From NCBI RefSeq assembly GCF_000472425.1, contig NZ_AXAI01000008.1:1-64000 (forward strand): a DNA stretch of 64,000 bases, given 5' to 3'. Both the position numbers and the translations under genes were made by a program. A model generated the notes under the pieces. The model had not been told where the DNA came from. It saw only the letters and a program-made list of their open reading frames with translations, and ran no database searches. This document shows positions 56,234 to 64,000 of this stretch, piece by piece. Every line of letters starts with the position of its first letter. The stretch's first letter is position 1. This DNA comes from Bradyrhizobium sp. Tv2a-2 (lineage in GTDB: Bacteria > Pseudomonadota > Alphaproteobacteria > Rhizobiales > Xanthobacteraceae).

Positions 56234-57505
56234 ATGGCGTCCTTACCAACCAAATCCGAGCCGACGATCGTCTCGGAGGGGGTCGCCGGGATTCAGGGGC
56301 GTGCCAGCAAGCTGATCAACTTTGCCACCGGCTCGACGCTGCGCGCGATCGTCGAGGGCTTCGCCGGTGTGTTCCTGTGGATGCAGGGCCTCGTGCTGCT
56401 GGTCTTGCAGGCCTCGCGGCTTTCGACGGCAGAGGGCGACGACGTCGACACCTTCACTGTCGATTTCATGAAACCGTTGCCGGGCAGCCAGACCGCAACA
56501 TTGCCGGGCGGGTCACCACGTCTCGGCGCGCAGGCTGCAAGCGGGCAGGTGACGTTTGCGCGCTTCACTGCGGCCCCCAGCTCCTGCTTTATCCCAGCTG
56601 CGGGTGGCGTGACCACCACTGGTGCAATCACCAATGCCGGCCCCAACAATGCGGCCACGGTATTAACCAACGACGGCACCAATCAGACCTTTGTCGTCAC
56701 GGTAGACACGGCGAACCCTTATTACTCGGCCACGCTTGGCGGTTATACGCTGCCGGCAAACCAAGCCTCCTTCAATGTGCCGGTCGAGGCCCTGATCGCA
56801 GGCAGCGCTGGCAATGTTCAGGCCGGCACCATTAGTCTGATCTCCAGCCCGATCACCGGCATCGATACAGTCAATAACGTTGCATCCTTCACGAATGGCG
56901 CGGATCAGGAATCCGACAGCCAGCTGAAGCGACGTTTCTCGGCCTACATCCTTGGACTTGCCCGTGGTGACCACTACGGCCTCAACGCCTCGATCGAGGG
57001 CACCGACGTCACGGTGCAATATGCACTGACCGAACTCTACAATTACGACGGCTCCTATCATCCCGCCTATTTCTTCGTCGTCGCCGATGATGGATCTGGA
57101 TCGCCGTCACCAGCCTTCATGCAGATGATTACGGATGCCGCAAATGCGGTACGGCCGCTCGGCATTCAATGTGCCGTATTCCCGACCGTGCTGTTCACGG
57201 CGAACGTGCAAATGCAGATCACGACACTGCAGGGCTACAACCATGATGTGGTCGTGGCGCAGGTCTCCAATGCGGTTGCGACCAACATCAATCTGCTCGG
57301 TTTGGGAAAGGCGCTTTCAATCGGACAGATCTCGGCATGGGCCTATGCCGTACCGGGGGTCGTGCCCGGTAATGGCGTCGCCGGTGTCACGCTCAATGGT
57401 GCCATCGGTGATGCCGCCACCATCGTGCCTAGCAAGCTCACACAGGATGGCAAGAACACGATCATTTACGGTTCGGTAAAAGCCGGGGTCATGGTGATCT
57501 CGTGA
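56234..57505 (+). CDS. gpJ-like baseplate wedge protein
   Basis: 423 aa from ATG 56234 (GAGG SD). ATGSTLRAIVEGFAGVFLWMQGLVLLVLQASRLSTAEGDDVD and GSAGNVQAGTISLISSPITGIDTVNNVASFTNGADQESDSQLKRRFSAYI are the clear baseplate-J pattern. Couples baseplate contraction to sheath. Confidence 0.9.
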   Translation: MASLPTKSEPTIVSEGVAGIQGRASKLINFATGSTLRAIVEGFAGVFLWMQGLVLLVLQASRLSTAEGDDVDTFTVDFMKPLPGSQTATLPGGSPRLGAQAASGQVTFARFTAAPSSCFIPAAGGVTTTGAITNAGPNNAATVLTNDGTNQTFVVTVDTANPYYSATLGGYTLPANQASFNVPVEALIAGSAGNVQAGTISLISSPITGIDTVNNVASFTNGADQESDSQLKRRFSAYILGLARGDHYGLNASIEGTDVTVQYALTELYNYDGSYHPAYFFVVADDGSGSPSPAFMQMITDAANAVRPLGIQCAVFPTVLFTANVQMQITTLQGYNHDVVVAQVSNAVATNINLLGLGKALSIGQISAWAYAVPGVVPGNGVAGVTLNGAIGDAATIVPSKLTQDGKNTIIYGSVKAGVMVIS

Positions 57506-58296
57506 TCGATAGCGGCGATCCCACCGTCACCGGCACGCCAGCCAATATCCAAAACCGCGTCCAAGGCGTCGTGCCTCGGCGCTGGTGGAGTTGGACGGCG
57601 TGGAACACCGGCATCGTTAGCGCCATCGTCGGCGGTCTCTCCGATCTCGCATCGTGGTGCTACAGCCTGATCCCATACGCCAAGGCTCAGACGCGCCTTG
57701 CAACCGCTTACGGTGTCTGGCTCGACATCTGGTCTTATGACTTCCTTGGCATGGTGCTGCCGCGTAACGGTGCCATCGACGACGCGTTCCGGGTTCTGAT
57801 CAAGACCATGATCCTGCAGGAGCGGGTCACCCGCGCCGGCATGTCGAACGTCATCAATCAGCTCACAAGTGCTGCTCCAGCGGTCTTTGAGCCGTGGAAT
57901 ACCGGAGATACGGGCGCTTATTCGAGCCCGAGGGCCAATGGCTTCAAGTGCGGCCAGTTCGGCTACGGCGTCGGCAACGGCGGCTATGGCAACATGAACC
58001 TGCCGGGCCAGGTCTTCATTGGCCTCTTCCGTACCGGCTTCAGCGGCATCCCGAACGTTGACGGCTGGGGCGGCTCATCCGCCGGTTATGGCGTCGGCAC
58101 CATCGAATATGCCGGCAAGTACACAACGCTCACCGGCATTACGAACCAGATGATCCTCGATGCCATCGAGAACACGAAACCGACCGGCGTTACCTGCTGG
58201 GTGACGTTCCTCGGTTCGCCGACGCCGTCGATCCTCACCAGTGAGTCCGGCGCAATCCTGACGTCTGAAAATAGTTCGGAGCTGCTGGCAAAATGA
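57502..58296 (+). CDS. gpI-like baseplate wedge protein
   Basis: 264 aa from GTG 57502 (GTGA overlap). RRWWSWTAWNTGIVSAIVGGLSDLASWCYSLIPYAKAQTRLATAYGVWLDIWSYDFLG is the gpI-like N-part; a Gly/Asn/Tyr-rich C-part ends the chain. Links wedge to tail fibres. Confidence 0.72.
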   Translation: MIDSGDPTVTGTPANIQNRVQGVVPRRWWSWTAWNTGIVSAIVGGLSDLASWCYSLIPYAKAQTRLATAYGVWLDIWSYDFLGMVLPRNGAIDDAFRVLIKTMILQERVTRAGMSNVINQLTSAAPAVFEPWNTGDTGAYSSPRANGFKCGQFGYGVGNGGYGNMNLPGQVFIGLFRTGFSGIPNVDGWGGSSAGYGVGTIEYAGKYTTLTGITNQMILDAIENTKPTGVTCWVTFLGSPTPSILTSESGAILTSENSSELLAK

Positions 58297-59336
58297 TCAA
58301 GAAGGCACTCTTGGCGTTAGGCCTGATCGCCGTCGCCACGCAGCCGCTGCGCGCCCAGACATTCCAGAACTATTCGTCCTACGTTCTCGGCCTGCCCCCG
58401 GTGGCATTCCTCGTTGGTAACGAGAAGTTCGCGGTCATCCAGTCGACCCAGCCACGGTCGGCAACTGCGCAGCAGATCCTCGGCGCTATCAACGGCGACT
58501 GCCATTTCACGTCGTCAATCATATGCGACAGATCGAATGGTGCTCCATTTGCGCCGAGTGCGTTTGCCAACGCCCTGAACGCAAGCAACATCAATCAGGG
58601 CACGCTTGCCAGCGCCAGGATGTCGCCGGTCGCCCTCGGGACGAACGGCACAAATGGCGGTGTCGTAGGCCAACTCACGCTTGGTAACGGTGGCTGCGGC
58701 GGCACAACGGCCGCATCGTGCCTCAACAACATTGCTCCGACACCGACCCGTGCGGGTGACATTCTTCGCTGGAATGGTACGGCGTGGGTGACCATCCCCG
58801 GCAACACAGGCTCGATTGGTATTCTCCAAGAAGATGCCAGCGGTAACGCAAGCTGGGTCGCGCCGGGCTCTGGTACGGTTATGCAGGTCAACACCGGGGG
58901 CATGGCGACGGGCGGCCCGTTCACTACCAGCGGCACCGTCACCGTCACCGCAGCGGCCAAGTCGGACCAGCAGGCAGCCTCTTCGTCCACGCGGGCCGTC
59001 ACGCCCTCCCAACAACAATCCCATCCAAGCGCGGCCAAGGCCTGGGTCAACTTCACTGGATCTGGTTCGAATGGTGCTGAGACAATCAATGCGAGCTACA
59101 ACGTCAGCAGCGTCACCCGCACCAGTCCAGGTTCGTACACGATCAGCTTCACAACACCATTTGCCGCAACCAACTACGCCTGCTCTGTCACCGCATTTTC
59201 TGGTGGATCGTTCGGCTGGGGGCAGGTGGTCAGTGCGGCGACCGGCAGCGTCTCCATTGCGTTCGTCACGATTAGTGGCGGCTCACTCGTAGGCTTCGAT
59301 CCCGTTGGACAGGTCATCTGCTTCGGGACGCAGTGA
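58293..59336 (+). CDS. Tail fibre-like protein with an N-terminal signal peptide
   Basis: 347 aa. Residues 1-21 (KKALLALGLIAVATQPLRAQ) look like a cleavable Sec signal, unusual for a virion protein. The rest is Asn/Gly/Ser-rich beta structure with two repeat-like regions. ATGA overlap with gpI-like gene supports a virion role. A fibre, but the signal may be coincidental or used after lysis. Confidence 0.65.
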   Translation: MIKKALLALGLIAVATQPLRAQTFQNYSSYVLGLPPVAFLVGNEKFAVIQSTQPRSATAQQILGAINGDCHFTSSIICDRSNGAPFAPSAFANALNASNINQGTLASARMSPVALGTNGTNGGVVGQLTLGNGGCGGTTAASCLNNIAPTPTRAGDILRWNGTAWVTIPGNTGSIGILQEDASGNASWVAPGSGTVMQVNTGGMATGGPFTTSGTVTVTAAAKSDQQAASSSTRAVTPSQQQSHPSAAKAWVNFTGSGSNGAETINASYNVSSVTRTSPGSYTISFTTPFAATNYACSVTAFSGGSFGWGQVVSAATGSVSIAFVTISGGSLVGFDPVGQVICFGTQ

Positions 59337-59365
59337 AGCCAACTTTCAAATACGCCCATCCAAAC

Positions 59366-59388
59366 CCCGCCCTTGAGGCGGGTTTTTT
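59366..59388 (+). terminator. Intrinsic terminator after the first fibre gene
   Basis: CCCGCC, five-nt loop, GGCGGG, TTTTTT, then ATTGGAGAG. Unlike the other cassettes, no gene start follows: an antisense HNH gene separates it from the next fibre gene. Confidence 0.88.
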
Positions 59389-59400
59389 ATTGGAGAGCGG

Positions 59401-60002
59401 CTAGAGCAGGAGACCGAGAGATCGCATGTGTTCCATAGGGTCTCTGGCGTGTTTTTTGAGATTACATGGCCCGCATAGCAACTGGATGTTTTGGGCCAAT
59501 TTGTGCCGCCTCTTGCCAGAGGTGTGATGTGGTCGGTGTGATCTTCGTCGCCGAGTTTACGGCGACAAATCGCGCATCGGTTGCGCTGTAATTTTCTGAT
59601 CCTGGTGATATCGTCTGCGGTGTGGAATCCTTCTGCGGCTCGGCGTCGAGCCCGACTGACCCGATGGTATAGACGAGATTTCTCAGGATTAGCAGCTTGC
59701 CAAGCGCGATCCTTGGCTCGTTTACGCTCCTTATTCTCTTCTCTCCATCGCTTACCGCTAGCAAGGCAGGCTTCGTGATTCTCGTACCAATACTTCTTCA
59801 TATAATGGATTTGAGATTCGCGATTGGCTGAGTACCAAGCAGCGCGCGTGACCTTGCCGCGCCCTTGGTTGTCCCTGAACCACTTCCTGGCTCGTGCTTT
59901 GGCGCACTCCTTACAAGTCGCGCTGTAGCCAGACTTGCTCCTGCCGTTCCGGTGAAAATCGGTGAACGGCTTCGACTCTCTACACACCGAACATCTCTGC
60001 AT
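59401..60002 (-). pseudogene. Frameshifted HNH endonuclease between two fibre genes
   Basis: MQRCSVCRESKPFTDF (ATG 60002), a zinc part CSVC..CKEC, a Lys/Arg-rich coiled middle, then RCAICRRKLGDEDHTDHITPLARGGTN (HNH core). From the next codon the frame is wrong. Restoring one T in AAATTGG (near 59507-59511) gives NLAQNIQLLCGPCNLKKHARDPMEH and a stop at 59401, the standard HNH ending. So a 1-nt deletion, or a sequencing error, broke the gene; without repair the frame runs to 59346. Confidence 0.75.
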
Positions 60003-60044
60003 GACGCCCACTCTACCATAAGTGGAGCGCCAAAGGGAAACTTT

Positions 60045-62114
60045 ATGGACAGACCCATAGTTTACAGCGCGGCCCTCCCGCAGACGACCGACGTGCTCAA
60101 TGTCGGCAAGTTCGGGATGGTCGGCACCGCGTGGCTCTCGCAGGCGCTGCTCGGCCCCAATACCGTCGTTGCCGGATTAACGTGTCAGCCGACGTCTCCC
60201 ACCGCCTCGCTCAACGTCGTCATCGGGCCGGGCTCAATCTACCAGCTCGATCCAACAGATTCGACGTCGTATGGCGATCTCGGAGTCGACAGCACTGTCA
60301 TCATGAAGCAGGGCCTGTTTCCGGTGGCCCAGTCGCTCACGATCACGCCGCCGGCAACGACTGGCTTCTCCATGACCTATCTGGTCGAGGCGGCGCTGCA
60401 GGATACCGACTCCGGCATTACCGTCCTGAGTTATTTCAACTCCGCGAACCCGGCGCAGCCATTCAGCGGACCATCGAACTCCGGTTCATCCAACGCCACG
60501 ACACGCACCTCGGTCGTGGCCGTGACGCTCAAGGCCGGCGTTCCTGCCGCAACCGGCAGTCAGCTTGCCCCCAATGTCGATCCCGGCTTCGTCGGGCTCT
60601 ACACCATCACGGTCGCCAACGGTGCGACGCAGATCCTGTCCGGCAATATCGTTCAACTTCCCCTTGCGCCATTCTTTCCGACGCTTCCATCAGTACCAAA
60701 CAACGTTCAGCTGCAATCCTGGGTTTATGCTGGCACCGATACCGGCGCCGCCAACGCTTACGTCATCACGTTCGGGGCGAACGATCCGGTCCCGACCTCC
60801 TACACGGTCGGCATGAAGGTGAGTTTCACGGCTCAGCATGCCAACACGGGCGCCAGCACCATCAATGTGAACGGTCTCGGTGCGGTCTCAATCTTCCGCG
60901 CATCCGGCGTCGCGGTCGCCAGCGGCGACATCAGCTCCGGCCAGATCGTCGAACTGACCTATGACGGCGCCCACTTCCAGATGGCGAACTATCTGGGCAG
61001 CGGCACCAACACGAACTCCAGCACGGTGGTCGGTGTCCCGTATGTCGCTGACACCGGCACCCAGAACCAGCTTATTGCGACGTTCAGCCCGGCTATCACA
61101 AGCGGCCAGCAGGTCGCAGGTCTCGTCGTCACGGTCAAACTTGCCAACAACATCACCGGCGCCTGCACGATCAACGTCAACGGCCTCGGCGTCAAGAATG
61201 TCACGCTCGGCGACGGCACCAACCCGCCGTTCAATGCCTTCGTCGCCGGCATGGACTTGATGATCGAATACGACGGTACCGAGTACCAGATCGTCAACAC
61301 CTCGGCCGGCATGTTCTATCGCCGGCCGACTGGCAATATCAATATCTACGTCAATACCTCGACGGGCTCCGACACGCTCTATGACGGCACCAGCGCCACG
61401 GTGACGGGCGTCGGCACGGCCGGGCCGTTGAAGACGATCGGCAAGGCAATGCTGGTTGCGTTCGGCTATGCGCCGAGTCAGTTCTCAATCACGATCCAGG
61501 TTGCCGCTGGTACCTACAGCGAAGCGGTCGCGACCCCTGCTTATGCTGGTCCGAATGTCATCATCAATGGCGCGAGCACAGGCAGCGTCACCATCAGCAG
61601 TGGTGCCGCGAACTGCATCGAGGTGCAGGGGCCAAACACCATGACCGTGCAAAACCTGACCATCCAGAACAATGGCAACCCGAATGCCGTAGGCTTTGCC
61701 GCAGTGTCGGGTGCCACGATGACCACCAGCACTACGGCGAGTAACACGGTCGGCGGCCCAGTGTTCTACGCCAACGCCGGCGGCACGATGAACCCCGGGT
61801 CGCACACGTTCAGCGGCGGTTGCGAAGCGCTGTTTGGGGGATTCTTTCAGGGCACCGTCTTCGTCACCAGCAGCACGTACACATTTTCGACGCCCATCTC
61901 CGTGTCGATTGCATCGGCGCTGGCATTCAACGGCACCGTCAATATCAACAACCAAACGCCGCCAAATTTCGTCAACGCCAATTTCGTCAGCGGTGGCAAG
62001 TACTCTGTCCAACTGAACGGGGTCATCACTGCCCAGACGTTGGGCGTCAATTTCCTACCCGGCACAATAGCCGGGGCTTCGTTGTCGAACACCGGCGGCC
62101 AATATTTGCCATGA
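60045..62114 (+). CDS. Tail fibre/receptor-binding protein
   Basis: 689 aa from ATG 60045 with AAAGGGAAA upstream. N-terminus ALPQTTDVLNVGKFGMVGTAWLSQALLG (baseplate-attachment type), repeated Ig-like parts (GASTINVNGLGAVSIFRASG, GACTINVNGLGVKNVTLGDG), and a C-terminal right-handed beta-helix (NIYVNTSTGSDTLYDGT..GPNVIINGASTGSVTISSGAA). Frame open back to 59865 overlaps the HNH gene antisense and is not used. Confidence 0.8.
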   Translation: MDRPIVYSAALPQTTDVLNVGKFGMVGTAWLSQALLGPNTVVAGLTCQPTSPTASLNVVIGPGSIYQLDPTDSTSYGDLGVDSTVIMKQGLFPVAQSLTITPPATTGFSMTYLVEAALQDTDSGITVLSYFNSANPAQPFSGPSNSGSSNATTRTSVVAVTLKAGVPAATGSQLAPNVDPGFVGLYTITVANGATQILSGNIVQLPLAPFFPTLPSVPNNVQLQSWVYAGTDTGAANAYVITFGANDPVPTSYTVGMKVSFTAQHANTGASTINVNGLGAVSIFRASGVAVASGDISSGQIVELTYDGAHFQMANYLGSGTNTNSSTVVGVPYVADTGTQNQLIATFSPAITSGQQVAGLVVTVKLANNITGACTINVNGLGVKNVTLGDGTNPPFNAFVAGMDLMIEYDGTEYQIVNTSAGMFYRRPTGNINIYVNTSTGSDTLYDGTSATVTGVGTAGPLKTIGKAMLVAFGYAPSQFSITIQVAAGTYSEAVATPAYAGPNVIINGASTGSVTISSGAANCIEVQGPNTMTVQNLTIQNNGNPNAVGFAAVSGATMTTSTTASNTVGGPVFYANAGGTMNPGSHTFSGGCEALFGGFFQGTVFVTSSTYTFSTPISVSIASALAFNGTVNINNQTPPNFVNANFVSGGKYSVQLNGVITAQTLGVNFLPGTIAGASLSNTGGQYLP

Positions 62115-62326
62115 TCCCAAATCTGATCCCGAGCGATTGGTACTGGGCGGCTAAAGACGGCCGCATCTATTCCAGTAGGCGCGACGCCTTCGTCTACTAT
62201 GCCGATCCGGCATTCGAGGCCGGCAATTCGTCGCCATGGCCAACTGACGCAACCGGCAAGCAGACCAACGCCGCACTGCTCGCCGTGCTCCAGTTCTACG
62301 GCCTGACCAGCAAGGCCCTGAAGTGA
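62111..62326 (+). CDS. Tail-fibre-associated small protein
   Basis: 71 aa from ATG 62111 (ATGA overlap). SDWYWAAKDGRIYSSRRDAFVYYADPAFEAGNSSPWPTDATGKQTNAALLAVLQFYGL is a small family that follows fibre genes in rhizobial phages; a fibre chaperone or tip. Confidence 0.65.
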   Translation: MIPNLIPSDWYWAAKDGRIYSSRRDAFVYYADPAFEAGNSSPWPTDATGKQTNAALLAVLQFYGLTSKALK

Positions 62327-62365
62327 GCGGCAATCTTTACTGAATCTTTCCCGCGCGGAGTTCTC

Positions 62366-63607
62366 ATGAGTACGCTGCTTGGAATGCCATGGCAGGATAT
62401 CCTGCCGTGGTTGGCGGTGATTGTCGCATTGTTAACGCTGCCTTGGGTGGCGTTGATTATCGTCTATGTCGGTGGTCTGATCCAGCTATCGAAGACACGA
62501 TCTCTCAACGATAAGCTGCTCGACTCGATCGATAAGGCTCTTGAAAGGGCACAGACGGCCGCCCACGGGCCTGCCCCGGTGCCCGCCCCTGTACCGCCCC
62601 CGACTCCGGCCCCCGCACAGACGCCCGCACCCGCGCCGCCAGCCCAGCCCCCGCAGACTGCGCCGCCAGCGCCCGCCGCGCCCTATGCCAATGCGCCATG
62701 GGTCAATCTGGCGTTGCACGAGATCGGCTTCCACGAGACCGGCAACAACCAAGGCATCTCCCGCTACATCGCCATGGCCCATTGCGGGGCCGAGGGTGAC
62801 CCGTGGTGCGCGATATTTGCCAACGCCATGCTTGAGCAGGCGGGTGTGCCGGGTACGAAGTCGCCATCCTCGCAATCCTTCCGCACCGATCCGAACTTCA
62901 TCCCGCTCAGCCAGCCCGCGCGTGGCGCGATCGTCGTCTATTGGCGCATCTCCAAGGCCAGCGGGCAGGGGCATGTCGGCTTCTATTGGGGCGAGGATTC
63001 CGCCCATGTCTGGACCCTCGGCGGCAACGAGAACGACATGGTCCAGATCGAGGCCTTGCCGAAGGATAGCTCCTCGTTTGGCCTGATCGGGTATTGGTGG
63101 CCGAAGGGTGTGCCGCTGCCCAAGGGTGGCCCCGTGATGATGCCGGCGGGTTCTCCGGTCAGTATCCAGGCTACGCCAGCCGTCGCATCAGCGCCCACGT
63201 CTGCCCCGGCAAACGGCGTCCAGACCAATATCACCGCGACTGTGTTCGGCGGCCAGACCTCGGCCTATGGCCCGCCGATCAACGACAACAGCCCCGGCGT
63301 CGCGCTGCCGTATCGGTTCTCTAGCCCGAGGCCGCGGGTGCGCGTCATGAACGCAAGCACCAATGCTTCGGTCGACTGCGACATCGTCGATATCGGCCCG
63401 TGGAACATCAACGATCCCTATTGGCAAACCGGCGCGCGTCCGCAGGCCGAGAGCGGCACCGACCTCGGCCAGACAGGCAAGGTCCGCCAGACAAACAAAG
63501 CCGGAATAGACCTCACCGCCGCCGCTGCGAAGGCAGTAGGGGTCGATGGGAAAGGCTTGGTCTCGTGGAGCTTCATCGACGATCCATCATCCCCGAAAGT
63601 TTCGTAA
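62366..63607 (+). CDS. Membrane-anchored endolysin (NlpC/P60-CHAP-like plus RlpA-like)
   Basis: 413 aa. Signal-anchor span ~17-40 (WLAVIVALLTLPWVALIIVYVGG), a Pro/Ala linker (~70-105), then a TIGR02594-type peptidase core (HEIGFHETGNNQGISRYIAMAHCG..DPWCAIFANAMLEQAG..GHVGFYWG) with Cys in WCA and His in GHV. The C-terminal ~130 residues (NITATVFGGQTS..CDIVDIGPW..DLTAAAAKAVG) are an RlpA-like double-psi barrel. Cell-wall lysis; the anchor suggests SAR-type control. Confidence 0.78.
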   Translation: MSTLLGMPWQDILPWLAVIVALLTLPWVALIIVYVGGLIQLSKTRSLNDKLLDSIDKALERAQTAAHGPAPVPAPVPPPTPAPAQTPAPAPPAQPPQTAPPAPAAPYANAPWVNLALHEIGFHETGNNQGISRYIAMAHCGAEGDPWCAIFANAMLEQAGVPGTKSPSSQSFRTDPNFIPLSQPARGAIVVYWRISKASGQGHVGFYWGEDSAHVWTLGGNENDMVQIEALPKDSSSFGLIGYWWPKGVPLPKGGPVMMPAGSPVSIQATPAVASAPTSAPANGVQTNITATVFGGQTSAYGPPINDNSPGVALPYRFSSPRPRVRVMNASTNASVDCDIVDIGPWNINDPYWQTGARPQAESGTDLGQTGKVRQTNKAGIDLTAAAAKAVGVDGKGLVSWSFIDDPSSPKVS

Positions 63608-63619
63608 AGGAGAGAGTAA

Positions 63620-63907
63620 ATGACTGTTGATATCAAGAGCGTCGCCGGTACCGTTGCCACGGTCGACGAGACCGTGATGCAGGCGCTGCCGTTCATCTCT
63701 GCCATCATCGGCTTCGTTCCCGGCGCGGCGGTCGCTGTCCCGTTCATGCCGCTGGTCGGCGAGGCGCTCATGGCGCTCGACAACGCCGCCAAGGCGGTTG
63801 CGGCGGGCAACAACGGCGCCGCGGTTCAGGACATCTTCACCGAGATCATGAACCATCTGACGCCCGGCAAGCCGAACTCTACGGCGCTATCGGCCACCAC
63901 TCCGTAA
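63620..63907 (+). CDS. Holin-like small membrane protein (putative)
   Basis: 95 aa; GGAGAG SD. A hydrophobic central stretch (ALPFISAIIGFVPGAAVAVPFMPLVGEAL) directly after the endolysin gene. Only about two weak spans, Ala-rich tail. Holin is inferred from place and hydrophobicity. Confidence 0.5.
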   Translation: MTVDIKSVAGTVATVDETVMQALPFISAIIGFVPGAAVAVPFMPLVGEALMALDNAAKAVAAGNNGAAVQDIFTEIMNHLTPGKPNSTALSATTP

Positions 63908-63917
63908 GGGGGCGTCC

Positions 63918-64000
63918 ATGACCCCCGAGCAAGTCAGGGAGATCGCCGAAGACGTCGCAAGAATCGTCGCCGCAGAAGCGGCAAAGGAGGCCGTCAAGGA
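63918..64000 (+). CDS. Start of a further lysis-region gene (truncated by window)
   Basis: ATG 63918 (MTPEQVREIAEDVARIVAAE) with AAGGGGG SD; runs off the right end. Helical, Glu/Ala-rich, like the start of small membrane proteins (AxxAVKE..) near endolysins. Not identified further. Confidence 0.45.
   Translation, partial: MTPEQVREIAEDVARIVAAEAAKEAVK

Noticed and set aside
60131..60964. 277-codon frame inside the fibre gene
   Set aside because: Arg/His-rich shadow of the fibre frame with no SD.

Overview
The window is most of a temperate, contractile-tailed (myovirus-type) prophage in a GC-rich alphaproteobacterium, most likely a Bradyrhizobium/Rhodopseudomonas-like member of the Hyphomicrobiales. 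This rests on the phage-borne GcrA-type regulator, the host PAS_5-type gene and the DUF6362-type protein. I cannot name a genus from sequence alone. The left end carries host DNA: an IS21-family end (istA start plus five 23-bp repeats) inserted into the 3' end of a PAS-domain gene. The prophage starts between about 784 and 992 and runs off the right edge; attR is not in view.

Layout. 993-4892 (minus) is an integration operon: tyrosine integrase, Xis-like protein, Gp37/Gp68, a RyR-domain protein and small genes. It begins at two overlapping divergent promoters (4907-4964) shared with a small ribbon-helix-helix repressor gene on the plus strand. 5092-13047 (minus) is the early leftward operon: ERF annealase, YqaJ-type exonuclease, NinB, two HNH proteins, and many small or tiny membrane proteins joined by ATGA overlaps. 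13048-14125 is the immunity region: a repressor without a peptidase domain, a Cro-like gene, and near-identical PL and PR promoters that each hold a TCGCTAC-N5-GTAGCGA operator. A promoter-hairpin-terminator unit there looks like a ~77-nt small RNA. 14125-29850 (plus) is the rightward early/middle region: HTH proteins, a GcrA homologue, a Mom-like DNA-modification protein, RusA, a primase zinc ribbon split from a Toprim-helicase, a cold-shock protein, and a lone antisense methyltransferase (moron) with its own promoter.

29877-64000 (plus) is the late region: small and large terminase, portal, protease with a nested scaffold, major capsid, connector proteins, surface and fibre proteins including a lyase-like depolymerase, and an alanine-rich protein built of ~20-residue repeats. 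Then come sheath, tube, a tail-assembly chaperone with a canonical A AAA AAC -1 slippery site, lytic transglycosylase, tape measure, P2/Mu-like U-X-D-V-W-J-I baseplate genes, two fibre genes separated by a frameshifted antisense HNH gene, and the start of a lysis module. Five terminators, four of them near-identical CCCGCC/GGCGGG hairpins, punctuate the structural genes and each leads into the next Shine-Dalgarno.

The strongest candidates for something undescribed are the immunity-region small RNA beside an extra operator, the 20-residue-repeat protein, the split zinc-ribbon/helicase, and the terminator-SD cassettes. Small genes of 30-58 codons were translated by hand. All family names come from recognising sequence patterns, not from database searches.
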